From: an uncultured Lachnospira sp.
GTDB lineage: Bacteria; Bacillota; Clostridia; Lachnospirales; Lachnospiraceae
Length of the DNA stretch: 64,000 nucleotides
NCBI GenBank assembly: GCA_934359185.1
Contig: CAKRLE010000002.1
Coordinates: 1 to 64,000 of the forward strand
Direction: 5' to 3'
Below the pieces are notes generated by a model. The model was not told the DNA's origin and did no database searches. It worked only from the letters and a program-made list of their open reading frames with translations. Position 1 is the stretch's first letter, and each line of letters starts with the position of its first letter. Shown here in pieces: positions 1 to 8,658 of the stretch. A program made the translations under genes and the position numbers.

Positions 1-81
1 TTAGGATTGAATTACCCAGTAGAACCTGGGAGAAAGGAAAAATCCAATCACTTTCTAATATGATTGGATTATACGTGTAAT

Positions 82-1812
82 ATGGATGGCAATTTAAAGG
101 TTATATTTGGACTGGTCGGAGGACTGTCGTTATTCTTGTTCGGAATGAACAGCATGAGTGATGCTCTTCAGAAAGCGGCAGGCGAGAAAATGAAGAAGAT
201 TCTGGGATTCCTTACAAAGAATCCTGTCATGGGGGCGTTGGCTGGTGCGCTGGTAACAGCAGTATTGCAGAGCAGTTCTGCAACTACAGTTATGGTTATT
301 GGTTTTGTAAGCGCAGGACTTATGAGCCTGCCACAGGCTATATCTGTTATATTTGGTGCTAATATAGGTACGACAATGACAGCACAGCTTATGGCTTTTA
401 AGATAACGGATTATATATATCCAATTATATTTATTGGATTTATGTTGAATTTTGTAAGTAAAAAAGAACGTGTAAAGAATATAGGAATGGTAATATTTTC
501 GTTCGGTCTCCTGTTTGAGGGAATAGAGATAATGGGTTCTGTTATGAAACCACTGGCATCAAGCCCTGTATTTATTGAACTTATGTCAAAAGTAAAAGAC
601 CTGCCTGTGCTCGGAGTAATTCTTGGTATGATTATGACTATTGTTGTACAGAGCAGCTCGGCAACGATTGCGGTACTGCAGAATTTTGCTTCACAGGCTG
701 GACCTGATGGAGTGACAAGTGTAATAGGACTTGCTGGTGCAATACCTATTCTTCTTGGGGATAATATCGGAACAACAATAACTGCATTGCTTGCATCAAT
801 CGGACAGTCAAAGAATGCAAAGAGAACGGCTGTTGCACACAGCGTATTTAATATAACAGGAAGTATAGTGTTCTTATTTATTATACCTGTGCTTACAGGT
901 TTTGTGCAGTTTATATCTCCTAAGGGAGCAGAGATTGACGTTATTTCACGTCAGATAGCTAATGCACATACAACGTTCAATGTGGTATGTACTTTTATAT
1001 GGCTTCCATTAATTCCAGTGATGGTTAAAATAGTTACATTTATTATAAGCGGTGATGACAGAACAGCGTTAAGAGAATATGAGCCACAATATATAGATAA
1101 TAATCTTATTTCGCAGCCTGCAGCAGCGATGTGCCTTGTGTCCAAAGAGCTTGGAAGACTAGCAGACTGTGCAATGGATATGATGGATAACCTGAAAAAT
1201 TATGTGGTTGATAAGAATAGTGCATCAAGGACAAGAGAATATGCCGACAAGGTAAAAGTAGTAAAGACATTACAGGATAATATTGCGTCATACATAACAA
1301 AAATGTTATCAAGTGGTAATCTTACAGAAAATCAGGCTGAACAGGTTTCGGGACTGCTATATGTGTCTAACAATATAGGGCGTATAGCAGACAGATGTGG
1401 AGAGATTGAAGGAATCTGCAATAAGATGGTGGATGATAAAACAGCATTTTCTAAAGATGCTAATGAAGATTTAGAAGATTGTATATCAATGGCGCAGGAA
1501 TTATACTATGATGCTGTTACGTCCGTCAGACTTGGAAATACAGAGCTGGCTGCAAAGGTTTCCAAAGAAAAGAATAAGATACGGAAAGCAGAAAAACAAT
1601 TTAATAAAGCGCATTTAAACAGAGTAAAGAAGAAACAATGTGCGGAGAACCTGACTGCTGATTACTCAGGAATTCTGTATAGCATAGACAGGCTTGCTGA
1701 TAACTGTGTTGCAATAGCAGAAGAGACTCTGGATAATATATCGTTCGTGAAATTTGAGAATGATGAAGAAGCTGCCGCGGCTATTGAGGCATCTGGAGGT
1801 GAGCAGGCATGA
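82..1812 (+). CDS. Na/phosphate cotransporter family protein (NptA-like, PhoU-like tail)
   Basis: Predicted sodium-driven phosphate uptake protein of the inner membrane. The N-terminal ~330 residues are hydrophobic and hold two copies of the family signature QSSSAT (QSSSATTVMV near residue 63, QSSSATIAVL near residue 190), the inverted-repeat hallmark of Na/Pi cotransporter II. The C-terminal ~220 residues are helical and PhoU-like. The frame is open from a TTG at 64, but ATG at 82 leaves the usual few residues before the first membrane segment; neither has a well-placed ribosome site, and the leader holds two small inverted repeats (15-30 and 44-67), so the start is uncertain. It overlaps the phosphate-binding lipoprotein gene by 4 bp, which supports a phosphate role and translational coupling. 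Confidence 0.88.
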   Translation: MDGNLKVIFGLVGGLSLFLFGMNSMSDALQKAAGEKMKKILGFLTKNPVMGALAGALVTAVLQSSSATTVMVIGFVSAGLMSLPQAISVIFGANIGTTMTAQLMAFKITDYIYPIIFIGFMLNFVSKKERVKNIGMVIFSFGLLFEGIEIMGSVMKPLASSPVFIELMSKVKDLPVLGVILGMIMTIVVQSSSATIAVLQNFASQAGPDGVTSVIGLAGAIPILLGDNIGTTITALLASIGQSKNAKRTAVAHSVFNITGSIVFLFIIPVLTGFVQFISPKGAEIDVISRQIANAHTTFNVVCTFIWLPLIPVMVKIVTFIISGDDRTALREYEPQYIDNNLISQPAAAMCLVSKELGRLADCAMDMMDNLKNYVVDKNSASRTREYADKVKVVKTLQDNIASYITKMLSSGNLTENQAEQVSGLLYVSNNIGRIADRCGEIEGICNKMVDDKTAFSKDANEDLEDCISMAQELYYDAVTSVRLGNTELAAKVSKEKNKIRKAEKQFNKAHLNRVKKKQCAENLTADYSGILYSIDRLADNCVAIAEETLDNISFVKFENDEEAAAAIEASGGEQA

Positions 1813-2675
1813 GGCGGATGATGTATGGATTAAGAAAAACATGCAGTATAATTATGGCGGCAGTCCTTGTGGCAGGTGTTATGGGATGTGGTAAAGGCGG
1901 AAGCCTTCCAGATATGTCATCTATGGGAACGATTAATGCCATAGCAAGAGAAGATGGCTCTGGTACTAAAAATGAATTCTACAGGCTTTTAGGACTGTCA
2001 GATGGCACACAGAATGGCGGAGTGGATAATATTGCTGGTTCTACAGATGATATGTGTAAGATGATTTCTGGTAATAAGAATGCAATCGGATATGTTGCAT
2101 ATGATTCGATAAGGGACAAGTCAGATATAAAGGTTTTGTCTGTCAATGGGAAAAAGCCAGATAATGATACAATAAGATTTAACCAGTATCCACTTATCAG
2201 GAGTTATTATATTGCATATCAGGGTGAGCCTGAAGGTCTTATGCAGGATTTTATAAGATATATTATGTCAGCAGGACAGGAGATTGTTGGAAATAGCTGT
2301 GTGGCTGTTAATGATCCGGCAGTTTTTCTTTCTGATAAATCATCAGGAAAGCTTACAATAGGCGGTTCGTCATCAGTTGCGCCTATAATGAAAGAGTTGA
2401 TAGATGACTATAAAAAGTATAATCCTGATGCAGAGATTGAGCTTATTGTGTCGGATTCTTCAGATGGTCTTAACAGAACAATCAATGGAGAACTGGACAT
2501 GGCAATATCGTCAAGGGAGCTGAAGGATTATGAGAATACGCTTCTTAATAAAAAGGCGATAGGAAAGGATGCAATAGCGGTGATTGTTAATGTAGATAAT
2601 CCTGCGGACAATCTTACTAAGGCGCAGTTAAAGAAAATATACAGTGGCAAGGCAGATACATGGCAGGGGCTTTGA
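1809..2675 (+). CDS. PstS-like phosphate-binding lipoprotein with permuted lobes
   Basis: Predicted phosphate-binding lipoprotein (288 aa) tethered outside the membrane: basic start, hydrophobic stretch, lipid-attachment Cys27 in VMGC. The order of segments is unusual. Residues ~41-160 match what is normally the C-terminal part of PstS (phosphate-loop motif REDGSGT at 47-53, then NAIGYV, YPLIRSYYIAY and GLMQDFIRYIMS). Residues 181-288 match the normal N-terminal part (GGSSSVAP, IAVIVNVDNPADNLT, KKIYSG) and stop at TWQGL, just where a normal PstS would go on to its REDGSGT segment. All pieces of one two-lobe domain are thus present once but rotated. It is translated with the upstream Na/Pi cotransporter (4-bp overlap) and no pstCAB genes are near, so it may serve the cotransporter or have a sensing role; that is inference. 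Confidence 0.8.
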   Translation: MRRMMYGLRKTCSIIMAAVLVAGVMGCGKGGSLPDMSSMGTINAIAREDGSGTKNEFYRLLGLSDGTQNGGVDNIAGSTDDMCKMISGNKNAIGYVAYDSIRDKSDIKVLSVNGKKPDNDTIRFNQYPLIRSYYIAYQGEPEGLMQDFIRYIMSAGQEIVGNSCVAVNDPAVFLSDKSSGKLTIGGSSSVAPIMKELIDDYKKYNPDAEIELIVSDSSDGLNRTINGELDMAISSRELKDYENTLLNKKAIGKDAIAVIVNVDNPADNLTKAQLKKIYSGKADTWQGL

Positions 2676-2701
2676 TAGCTCCTGCTGTGTATCTGTATTT
2701 T
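2653..2701 (+). terminator. Intrinsic terminator overlapping the end of the pstS-like gene
   Basis: A 19-bp stem (arms 2653-2671 and 2677-2695, three G-U pairs) with a 5-nt loop is followed by TATTTT. The stop codon of the lipoprotein gene (2673-2675) lies in the loop, so the last codons of the gene form the 5' arm. The terminator ends the nptA-pstS transcript. Confidence 0.8.
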
Positions 2702-2759
2702 AATCAGAGAAAGTTTCCAGAATGTTTATGATGCTGGATGCTGGTAATGTAAATACACA

Positions 2760-2788
2760 TTGAAACCAATGAAGTTTTATGGTAAAAT
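2760..2788 (+). promoter_or_regulatory. Sigma-A promoter for pyrE
   Basis: TTGAAA (2760-2765), 17-bp spacer, TAAAAT (2783-2788). The ~110-nt leader that follows has a short hairpin (AACTTCCT / AGGAAGTT near 2813-2829) and then a strong ribosome site AGGAGG at 2889-2894. No pyrimidine attenuator could be recognised. This covers the otherwise gene-free stretch 2702-2906. Confidence 0.6.
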
Positions 2789-2906
2789 GGGAACAATATT
2801 TGGAAACTTCCTGCTTTACAAAAGGAAGTTGAGTATGCATTCGAAAAGCATTTATTGAATAACAATAACGGCGTAAAGCCACATAATCAGGAGGTTTTAG
2901 GATACA

Positions 2907-3593
2907 ATGGAACAGTATAAGCAGGAATTTATAGATTTCATGGTAGAGAGTGATGTATTAAAGTTCGGAGATTTTACATTGAAGAGTGGAAGAAAATCTC
3001 CATTTTTCATGAACGCTGGTGCATATGTAACAGGTACACAGCTTGCAAGGCTTGGTGAGTATTATGCCAAGGCTATTCATGAGACATATGGTGATGATTT
3101 CGACGTGCTGTTCGGACCAGCTTACAAGGGTATTCCTATAAGCGTGGTAACTGCTGTAGCATATGCGAAGTTATATGGCAAGGAAGTACGTTACTGTTCA
3201 GATCGTAAAGAAGAGAAAGACCATGGCGCTGATAAGGGGGGTTTTTTAGGAAGCAAGTTAAAAGATGGTGACAGGGTAATAATGATAGAGGATGTCACAA
3301 CATCAGGTAAATCAATGGAAGAGACAGTTCCTAAGGTAAGAGGAGCTGCAGATGTTACAATCGTTGGACTTATGGTTTCACTTAACCGTATGGAAGTTGG
3401 CCTTGGCGGAAAGATGAGTGCACTTGATGAGATTAAGGAAAGATATGGATTTCCAACAAGCGCAATCGTATCTATGGCAGATGTTGTTGAACACCTGTAC
3501 AACAGAGAATGCAATGGCAAGGTAGTCATTGATGATGATTTAAAGAAGGCTATTGATGCATATTATGCAGAATATGGCGCTAAGAATGAGTAA
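2907..3593 (+). CDS. pyrE: Orotate phosphoribosyltransferase
   Basis: Cytosolic enzyme of de novo pyrimidine synthesis that joins orotate and PRPP to give orotidine 5'-monophosphate. At 228 aa it has the normal length. The substrate loop region FGDFTLKSGRKSPFF near the N terminus and the PRPP-binding motif VIMIEDVTTSGKS (about residues 127-139) are both intact. AGGAGG lies 12 bp before the ATG. It stands apart from other pyr genes and has its own promoter; a small membrane-protein gene follows after 27 bp. Confidence 0.96.
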   Translation: MEQYKQEFIDFMVESDVLKFGDFTLKSGRKSPFFMNAGAYVTGTQLARLGEYYAKAIHETYGDDFDVLFGPAYKGIPISVVTAVAYAKLYGKEVRYCSDRKEEKDHGADKGGFLGSKLKDGDRVIMIEDVTTSGKSMEETVPKVRGAADVTIVGLMVSLNRMEVGLGGKMSALDEIKERYGFPTSAIVSMADVVEHLYNRECNGKVVIDDDLKKAIDAYYAEYGAKNE

Positions 3594-3620
3594 TTAAACT
3601 GTGTGCAGGAGGAATATTAT

Positions 3621-3773
3621 ATGGATGAAAAGTTATATAAAAAGATGAAGCACGTTGGCGTAAGCAGTCTTGTTATAGGTATTATTACTGTAGCTGTAGC
3701 AGTCAGTTCAGGTGTTATAATGATAATTAACGGAGCAAGACTTCTTGCTCATAAGTCGGAACAGTTATTTTAG
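3621..3773 (+). CDS. Small single-span membrane protein (50 aa)
   Basis: A 50-residue frame starting at ATG 3621 behind a strong AGGAGG (3607-3612). It encodes a basic N terminus (MDEKLYKKMKHVG), one hydrophobic segment of about 24 residues rich in Val, Ile and Ser, and a short polar tail. It lies 27 bp after pyrE and 26 bp before a VanZ-like gene, in the same direction, so it is probably cotranscribed. No family was recognised. The ribosome site, codon use and clean membrane segment make it a likely real gene. Confidence 0.65.
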   Translation: MDEKLYKKMKHVGVSSLVIGIITVAVAVSSGVIMIINGARLLAHKSEQLF

Positions 3774-3799
3774 CAGATAATAATGTATCGGGGTAATGG

Positions 3800-4258
3800 A
3801 TGAGTAAGAATAAATCAAAGAAAATCCTTGAGTGGATTCTGTTTCTTGGATATATTGCACTGCTTGTTTATTTCATGTTTTTTGCAGAAAGTCTGGGGAG
3901 AACTGGAACAGTAAGTTCTAATAATGGCTACAGGTATAATCTCCGCCCTTTAAAGGAGATTAAAAGATTTATTTACAATGTAGACACTTTGGGTATATGG
4001 CCTGTATTTCTTAATATAGGTGGCAATATACTTGCATTTGTTCCATTTGGATATTTTCTGCCATCATTGTCGACACACAAGCTTAAATTTTTCCAGGTAT
4101 TCCTGCTGACTTTCCAGCTTAGTATTGGAATAGAGCTGATTCAGCTGTTGTCAAAGGTTGGAAGCTTTGATGTTGATGACATGATATTAAACACGTCAGG
4201 GGGCGTAGTGGGATATATACTGTTTCTTATACTCAAGGCGGCAAAGCGCAGAGATTAG
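3800..4258 (+). CDS. VanZ family membrane protein
   Basis: A 152-aa membrane protein with about four hydrophobic segments. The pattern NLRPLKEIKRF, then NIGGNILAFVPFGYFLPSL and DVDDMILNTSGGVVGY, is typical of the VanZ-like family, whose founding member lowers teicoplanin susceptibility; the biochemical role of most members is unknown. GGGG sits a few bases before ATG 3800. It follows the 50-aa membrane protein gene and likely shares its transcript. Confidence 0.85.
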   Translation: MSKNKSKKILEWILFLGYIALLVYFMFFAESLGRTGTVSSNNGYRYNLRPLKEIKRFIYNVDTLGIWPVFLNIGGNILAFVPFGYFLPSLSTHKLKFFQVFLLTFQLSIGIELIQLLSKVGSFDVDDMILNTSGGVVGYILFLILKAAKRRD

Positions 4259-4319
4259 GACAGCCGGCAGCCGCCTGTTAAAGTGCGTATAGAATTAGAC
4301 ATAGAGGATATAAATAAAT

Positions 4320-4640
4320 ATGCGTATATTCAACAAATATAAATTTTCTAACAAAAGCCAGACTGTTGGAGGTGTAATTTCAACACTGATAGACCTTGGT
4401 TCGCTTGCATGTATTGCGGGGGCTGTTTATATATCATTTAAGAAAAGCGGTGCTGCCGGCATGGAAGTGGGATCACTGGGAATGCTGGCAATAATGCTTT
4501 CTATAATCGGAACTGTCATCGGTCTTCTTAGTTTTAAGGAAGATGATAAGTTCTATACTATGTCATGGATAGGTTCGCTGGCGGGAGGACTGCTTACGAT
4601 ATTTATGATATCAGTTATTCTTATGGGACTTGGACTATAA
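4320..4640 (+). CDS. Uncharacterised membrane protein (106 aa)
   Basis: A 106-aa protein with a polar N terminus (MRIFNKYKFSNKSQTVGG) and three predicted membrane segments (about residues 18-41, 52-70 and 80-104). It may belong to a Lachnospiraceae-wide family of unknown function (DUF6142 comes to mind, not verified). It is the last gene of the pyrE-side run before a structured repeat. No catalytic or binding motif was seen. Confidence 0.6.
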   Translation: MRIFNKYKFSNKSQTVGGVISTLIDLGSLACIAGAVYISFKKSGAAGMEVGSLGMLAIMLSIIGTVIGLLSFKEDDKFYTMSWIGSLAGGLLTIFMISVILMGLGL

Positions 4641-4655
4641 GACTATAATATTATA

Positions 4656-4858
4656 ATACCAGGGTCAAAAGGTCAGAAAGCCGATGCAAGCTTGCTTGCA
4701 AGAGGTTTTTTGACCTCTTGACTCGCCAAAAACATGAGTAAGTAGCCATTTTTCAAAGAAAAATGAGCGGATTACGAATGTTTTTGAGGATTGCGAGAGT
4801 GCAAAGCACGTAGCAATCTGGTATCAAAGGGGTCAAAATACCTTTTGACCCCAACATC
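4656..4858 (+). repeat. Structured ~200-bp interspersed repeat, copy 1
   Basis: This stretch is almost identical (about 99%, one length change in a T run and a few substitutions) to 41201-41402, in the same orientation. It begins with GGGTCAAAAGGT (4662-4673) and ends with the inverted copy ACCTTTTGACCC (4840-4851). Between them are several nested hairpins: AAGAGGT/ACCTCTT, CAAAAACAT/ATGTTTTTG enclosing CATTTTTC/GAAAAATG, and GATTGC/GCAATC enclosing GTGC/GCAC. It has no open frame. It fills the gap between two genes and could be a miniature mobile element or a structured RNA. Confidence 0.85.
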
Positions 4859-4898
4859 ATATTATTAATCATAATATTAAGGAATCTGGAGGAAAGAT

Positions 4899-6992
4899 AT
4901 GTTTAATGATAATGTTGAGGAACGTCTCAGTCTTGCTATGGCAAGAATCAGTGAGATAGCACAAGATACTGAATATACCAATACGATAGATTCATGCTTA
5001 AGGGATGCTTATACGGACTTTTTCAGACGTGTTGCATCCTTTATTTTGTATGTTGATTCTGTAAAAAGTATGATTGCATCTGGAGAATATGACATATTAT
5101 CACTTGAAGAATTAAAGGATATCAATACCCGCTTATATAGTGATGTTACAGGCACTAATTATGAGTCATGCTTTGCCAATCCTGCATATGCAGTGTCAAA
5201 ACTTGGTGATGATTATGGCCAGCTTATGTCATTTGTATATGTTGAGGTAAGAAGCCTTATCGTCTATGCATTTGAATTAAGAGACAGCGAATATGCAGCT
5301 ATAGCTGAAATGTTTGTTGAAGTGTACTGCAGCTTCAGTGATGGTATTCCTGAATATAAGAACTTAAAGGATATTATATACTGGTATGTGAGTGACTATA
5401 GCGATGATTTTGTTGAATACAGGGTTCGAGAGCAGATTGATGCATCACTTGATTTTGCGGTTGATATTATTATGAATGCAGATCTGTCAGATACACGTTA
5501 TCTGTACCGCTTCGGTGAATATATATCAGATAATGAAATTAAGACAAGCATTTATCTTAATACTCTTACTGATGAACAGATACATGATATGGCATATACA
5601 TTTACGGAAGGTTACCGTAAAGGCTTTGAACTTGGAAGAAAAGATTTATCTAAGAAGAGAACTGTTAATATAAGATACAGCCTTGGATTTGAGAGACTTG
5701 TCAGAGAAGAGGTTAAGCAGTTTAAGGCTCTTGGACTTGACACAACAATTTACAGGGCAGCTTCTAACAGCATTAATAAGCGGATGCATATAAGAATTGG
5801 ATATTTTGGGGCAATTCCTAATAAACAGATGGATTACGACCATAGATTTGACAATGCGCTGTATATGGATTCAGCATTTGTTGAAAGAAAGCTTGGAGCG
5901 CTTAAACTTGCATATGAAAAAAATGCGGAGCTGGCAGGAGTGTTTGGCGGTCCGGCTGTCATGGAAACATTCGGAGAGGAGCCATTTGAACCGGTCGAGA
6001 AGAAAGAGTGCTTAAAGCTGGATGCACGTCAGCAGAAGCTCTCGGTAAGATATGATAACGAGTCGTCAGCAGTTGTTAACAATTATATTAAAGGTGAAGA
6101 GAGAAGCTTTACTATAATTGCTTACCCTGTTCCAGAGATTGGAAGTGATTATGACAAGATATTTGAAGAGATAATTGCTATTAATACGCTTGATTATGAT
6201 GTGTATAAAGCTATACAGGAGCATATAATAGCAGCACTTGACGGCTCAGAGTATGTTGAGGTTAAGGGCAGCAATGGCAACAAGACAGACATGCGTGTAT
6301 CTATTATGCCAATAGCGGATAAATCAAGCCAGACAGTATTCGAGAATTGTCTTGCAGATGTGAACATTCCGCTTGGAGAGGTATTTACATCCCCTGTATT
6401 AAAGGGCACAGATGGTGTCCTCAATGTAAGTGAGGTATACCTTAACGATTACAGATTCAGGAATCTTACAGTTTGGTTTAAAGATGGAATGGTTTCAGAT
6501 TATTCCTGCGACAATTTTGATGATGATGAAAAGAACAGAGCATTTTTTAAAGAAAATGTTCTATACAGTCATGAGACACTTCCACTTGGCGAATTTGCAA
6601 TAGGCACTAATACAACTGCTTATACGTGTGCCAGAAAATATGATATATTGTATAAGCTGCCAATTCTTATTGTAGAGAAGATGGGACCTCATTTTGCTGT
6701 TGGTGATACATGCTATTCAAGGTCAGAGGATGTAGCTGTGTATAATCCTGATGGCAGGGAAATTATATCAAGAGATAATGAGGTGTCAATACAGCGGAAA
6801 ACACAGCCGGAGAAGGCTTATTTTAACTGTCATACAGATATAACCATCCCGTATGATGAGATAGGCAGCATCACTGCTGTTCATCCTGATGGAAAAAGAA
6901 TTGACATTATAAGAGATGGCAGATTTGTCCTTGAAGGATGCGGCAGGCTTAATGATGCATTAGAGGTTGACGTTGACTGTAAAAAAAAGTAA
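4899..6992 (+). CDS. M29 aminopeptidase-like protein with large helical N-terminal domain
   Basis: A 697-aa cytosolic protein, unannotated at first sight. The C-terminal ~430 residues resemble the M29 (AmpS/aminopeptidase T) metallopeptidases: LGEVFTSP with Glu494, LPLGEFAIG with Glu565, HFAVGDT with His598 and FNCHTDI with His645 and Asp647. These match in order and approximate spacing the five metal ligands of aminopeptidase T (E250, E316, H345, H376, D378). The N-terminal ~250 residues are acidic and helical and not part of M29; no match was recognised. It could be an aminopeptidase with a targeting or oligomerisation domain. GGAGG precedes ATG 4899. It lies 51 bp upstream of purE in the same direction. 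Confidence 0.7.
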   Translation: MFNDNVEERLSLAMARISEIAQDTEYTNTIDSCLRDAYTDFFRRVASFILYVDSVKSMIASGEYDILSLEELKDINTRLYSDVTGTNYESCFANPAYAVSKLGDDYGQLMSFVYVEVRSLIVYAFELRDSEYAAIAEMFVEVYCSFSDGIPEYKNLKDIIYWYVSDYSDDFVEYRVREQIDASLDFAVDIIMNADLSDTRYLYRFGEYISDNEIKTSIYLNTLTDEQIHDMAYTFTEGYRKGFELGRKDLSKKRTVNIRYSLGFERLVREEVKQFKALGLDTTIYRAASNSINKRMHIRIGYFGAIPNKQMDYDHRFDNALYMDSAFVERKLGALKLAYEKNAELAGVFGGPAVMETFGEEPFEPVEKKECLKLDARQQKLSVRYDNESSAVVNNYIKGEERSFTIIAYPVPEIGSDYDKIFEEIIAINTLDYDVYKAIQEHIIAALDGSEYVEVKGSNGNKTDMRVSIMPIADKSSQTVFENCLADVNIPLGEVFTSPVLKGTDGVLNVSEVYLNDYRFRNLTVWFKDGMVSDYSCDNFDDDEKNRAFFKENVLYSHETLPLGEFAIGTNTTAYTCARKYDILYKLPILIVEKMGPHFAVGDTCYSRSEDVAVYNPDGREIISRDNEVSIQRKTQPEKAYFNCHTDITIPYDEIGSITAVHPDGKRIDIIRDGRFVLEGCGRLNDALEVDVDCKKK

Positions 6993-7043
6993 AATAAAAT
7001 AGTATATTTTTATGCGACATAGGTTGCAGAATGGAGGAAAGAT

Positions 7044-7544
7044 ATGGCACAAGTAGGAATTGTTATGGGTAGTGATTCTGATATGCCTGTTATGGCTAAG
7101 GCAGCAGATATTCTTGAAGAGTTAGGTATCTCATATGAGATGACTATTATCTCAGCACATAGAGAACCGGATGTTTTCTTTGAATATGCGAGAACTGCTG
7201 AGTCTAAAGGATTTAAGGTGATTATCGCAGGGGCAGGTATGGCAGCTCATCTGCCAGGCATGTGCGCAGCAATTTTCCCAATGCCAGTAATTGGAATACC
7301 AATGCATACAACATCATTAGGCGGAAGGGATTCATTATATTCTATAGTGCAGATGCCTTCTGGAATTCCTGTTGCAACAGTTGCAATTAATGGTGGCGCT
7401 AATGCGGGACTTCTTGCAGCCAAAATACTTGCAACATCTGATGAGAAACTTCTTGAAAAGCTTAAAGCATACAGCAATGGTCTGAAAGAAAGTGTTCAGA
7501 AGAAAGATGCAAGATTACAGGAAGTCGGATATAAGAATTATTAA
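7044..7544 (+). CDS. purE: N5-carboxyaminoimidazole ribonucleotide mutase
   Basis: Converts N5-CAIR to CAIR in de novo purine synthesis. The 166-aa length and the signatures VGIVMGSDSDMPVM at the N terminus, SAHREPD (residues ~38-44, catalytic His) and GAGMAAHLPG identify class I PurE. GGAGG lies 6 bp before the ATG. It opens a purE-M-N-D cluster; a short hairpin separates it from purM. Confidence 0.96.
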   Translation: MAQVGIVMGSDSDMPVMAKAADILEELGISYEMTIISAHREPDVFFEYARTAESKGFKVIIAGAGMAAHLPGMCAAIFPMPVIGIPMHTTSLGGRDSLYSIVQMPSGIPVATVAINGGANAGLLAAKILATSDEKLLEKLKAYSNGLKESVQKKDARLQEVGYKNY

Positions 7545-7554
7545 TATGATGAAG

Positions 7555-7577
7555 GTGTCAAAATTCAATTTTGGCAC
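7555..7577 (+). other. Intra-operon hairpin between purE and purM
   Basis: GTGTCAAAAT and ATTTTGGCAC form a 10-bp stem (one G-U pair) with a 3-nt loop. There is no T tract after it, so it is more likely an mRNA processing or stability element than a full terminator. Confidence 0.4.
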
Positions 7578-7632
7578 TCATATTTTAATATAAGAATAAA
7601 AAATGTGTGCGGGGCACAGAAAAGAGGATAAT

Positions 7633-8658
7633 ATGGATTACAAGAAGGCAGGAGTAGATATAGAAGCTGGATACAAGTCGGTAGAACTTATGAAGGATGC
7701 GGTTAAGTCAACATTAAGACCAGAGGTTCTTGGTGGAATCGGTGGCTTTTCAGGAGCATTTTCACTTGCTAAGATTAAAGAGATGGAGGAGCCAATCCTT
7801 TTATCAGGCACAGATGGATGCGGAACAAAGGTTAAGCTTGCATTTATCATGGACAAGCATGATACAATCGGCATAGATGCGGTTGCGATGTGTGTTAATG
7901 ATGTTGCGTGTGCAGGTGGTGAACCACTGTTTTTCCTTGATTACATTGCATGTGGCAAGAACTATCCAGAAAAGATAGCAACTATCGTTGGTGGTGTTGC
8001 AGAAGGATGCAGACAGTCAGAATGTGCACTTATCGGTGGTGAAACAGCAGAGCATCCTGGACTTATGCCTGCAGAAGAATATGACCTTGCTGGATTTGCT
8101 GTAGGTGTTGTAGAGAAGAAGGATTTAATAACAGGAAAGGATATCAAGCCTGGCGACACACTTATCGGTATTGCTTCAAGCGGTGTACACAGCAACGGAT
8201 TTTCACTTGTAAGAAGTGTATTTACAATTACAGAGGAATCTCTTAATACATATTATGATTCACTTGGAACAACACTTGGAGAGGCTTTACTTGCTCCAAC
8301 TAAGATATATGTAAAGACCATGAAGTCAATCAAGAATGCAGGTGTCAGGGTTAAGGGCTGCAGCCACATTACAGGCGGTGGATTCTATGAGAATATTCCA
8401 AGAATGCTTCCTGATGGAATAAGAGCTGTTGTTAAGAAAGACAGTTACAAGATTCCACCAATATTTGAGATGTTACAGAAGGATGGAGACATTGAAGAGA
8501 CAATGATGTATAACACATTCAACATGGGTCTCGGTATGGTTCTTGCAGTTGATCCAGCAGACGTTGATAAGACTCTTGAAGCTATCAAGGCAGCAGGAGA
8601 AGATGGATATGTAGTTGGTTCTGTTGAAGCAGGAGAGAAGGGAGTTACATTATGCTAA
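7633..8658 (+). CDS. purM: Phosphoribosylformylglycinamidine cyclo-ligase (AIR synthetase)
   Basis: ATP-dependent ring closure of FGAM to AIR. The start at ATG 7633 (GAGG at 7624-7627) gives 341 aa, the normal length; a longer frame from 7603 only adds nonconserved residues. Signatures: [12 protein letters not shown] at the start, [13 protein letters not shown] (residues ~57-69), GGETAEHPG and [16 protein letters not shown]. It overlaps purN by 7 bp, which points to translational coupling. Confidence 0.95.
   Translation: MDYKKAGVDIEAGYKSVELMKDAVKSTLRPEVLGGIGGFSGAFSLAKIKEMEEPILLSGTDGCGTKVKLAFIMDKHDTIGIDAVAMCVNDVACAGGEPLFFLDYIACGKNYPEKIATIVGGVAEGCRQSECALIGGETAEHPGLMPAEEYDLAGFAVGVVEKKDLITGKDIKPGDTLIGIASSGVHSNGFSLVRSVFTITEESLNTYYDSLGTTLGEALLAPTKIYVKTMKSIKNAGVRVKGCSHITGGGFYENIPRMLPDGIRAVVKKDSYKIPPIFEMLQKDGDIEETMMYNTFNMGLGMVLAVDPADVDKTLEAIKAAGEDGYVVGSVEAGEKGVTLC

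Noticed and set aside
4656..4858. Reading the repeat as a simple terminator of the preceding gene.
   Set aside because: Its second copy lies upstream of two divergent genes, and its near-identity over 200 bp far exceeds what termination would need.
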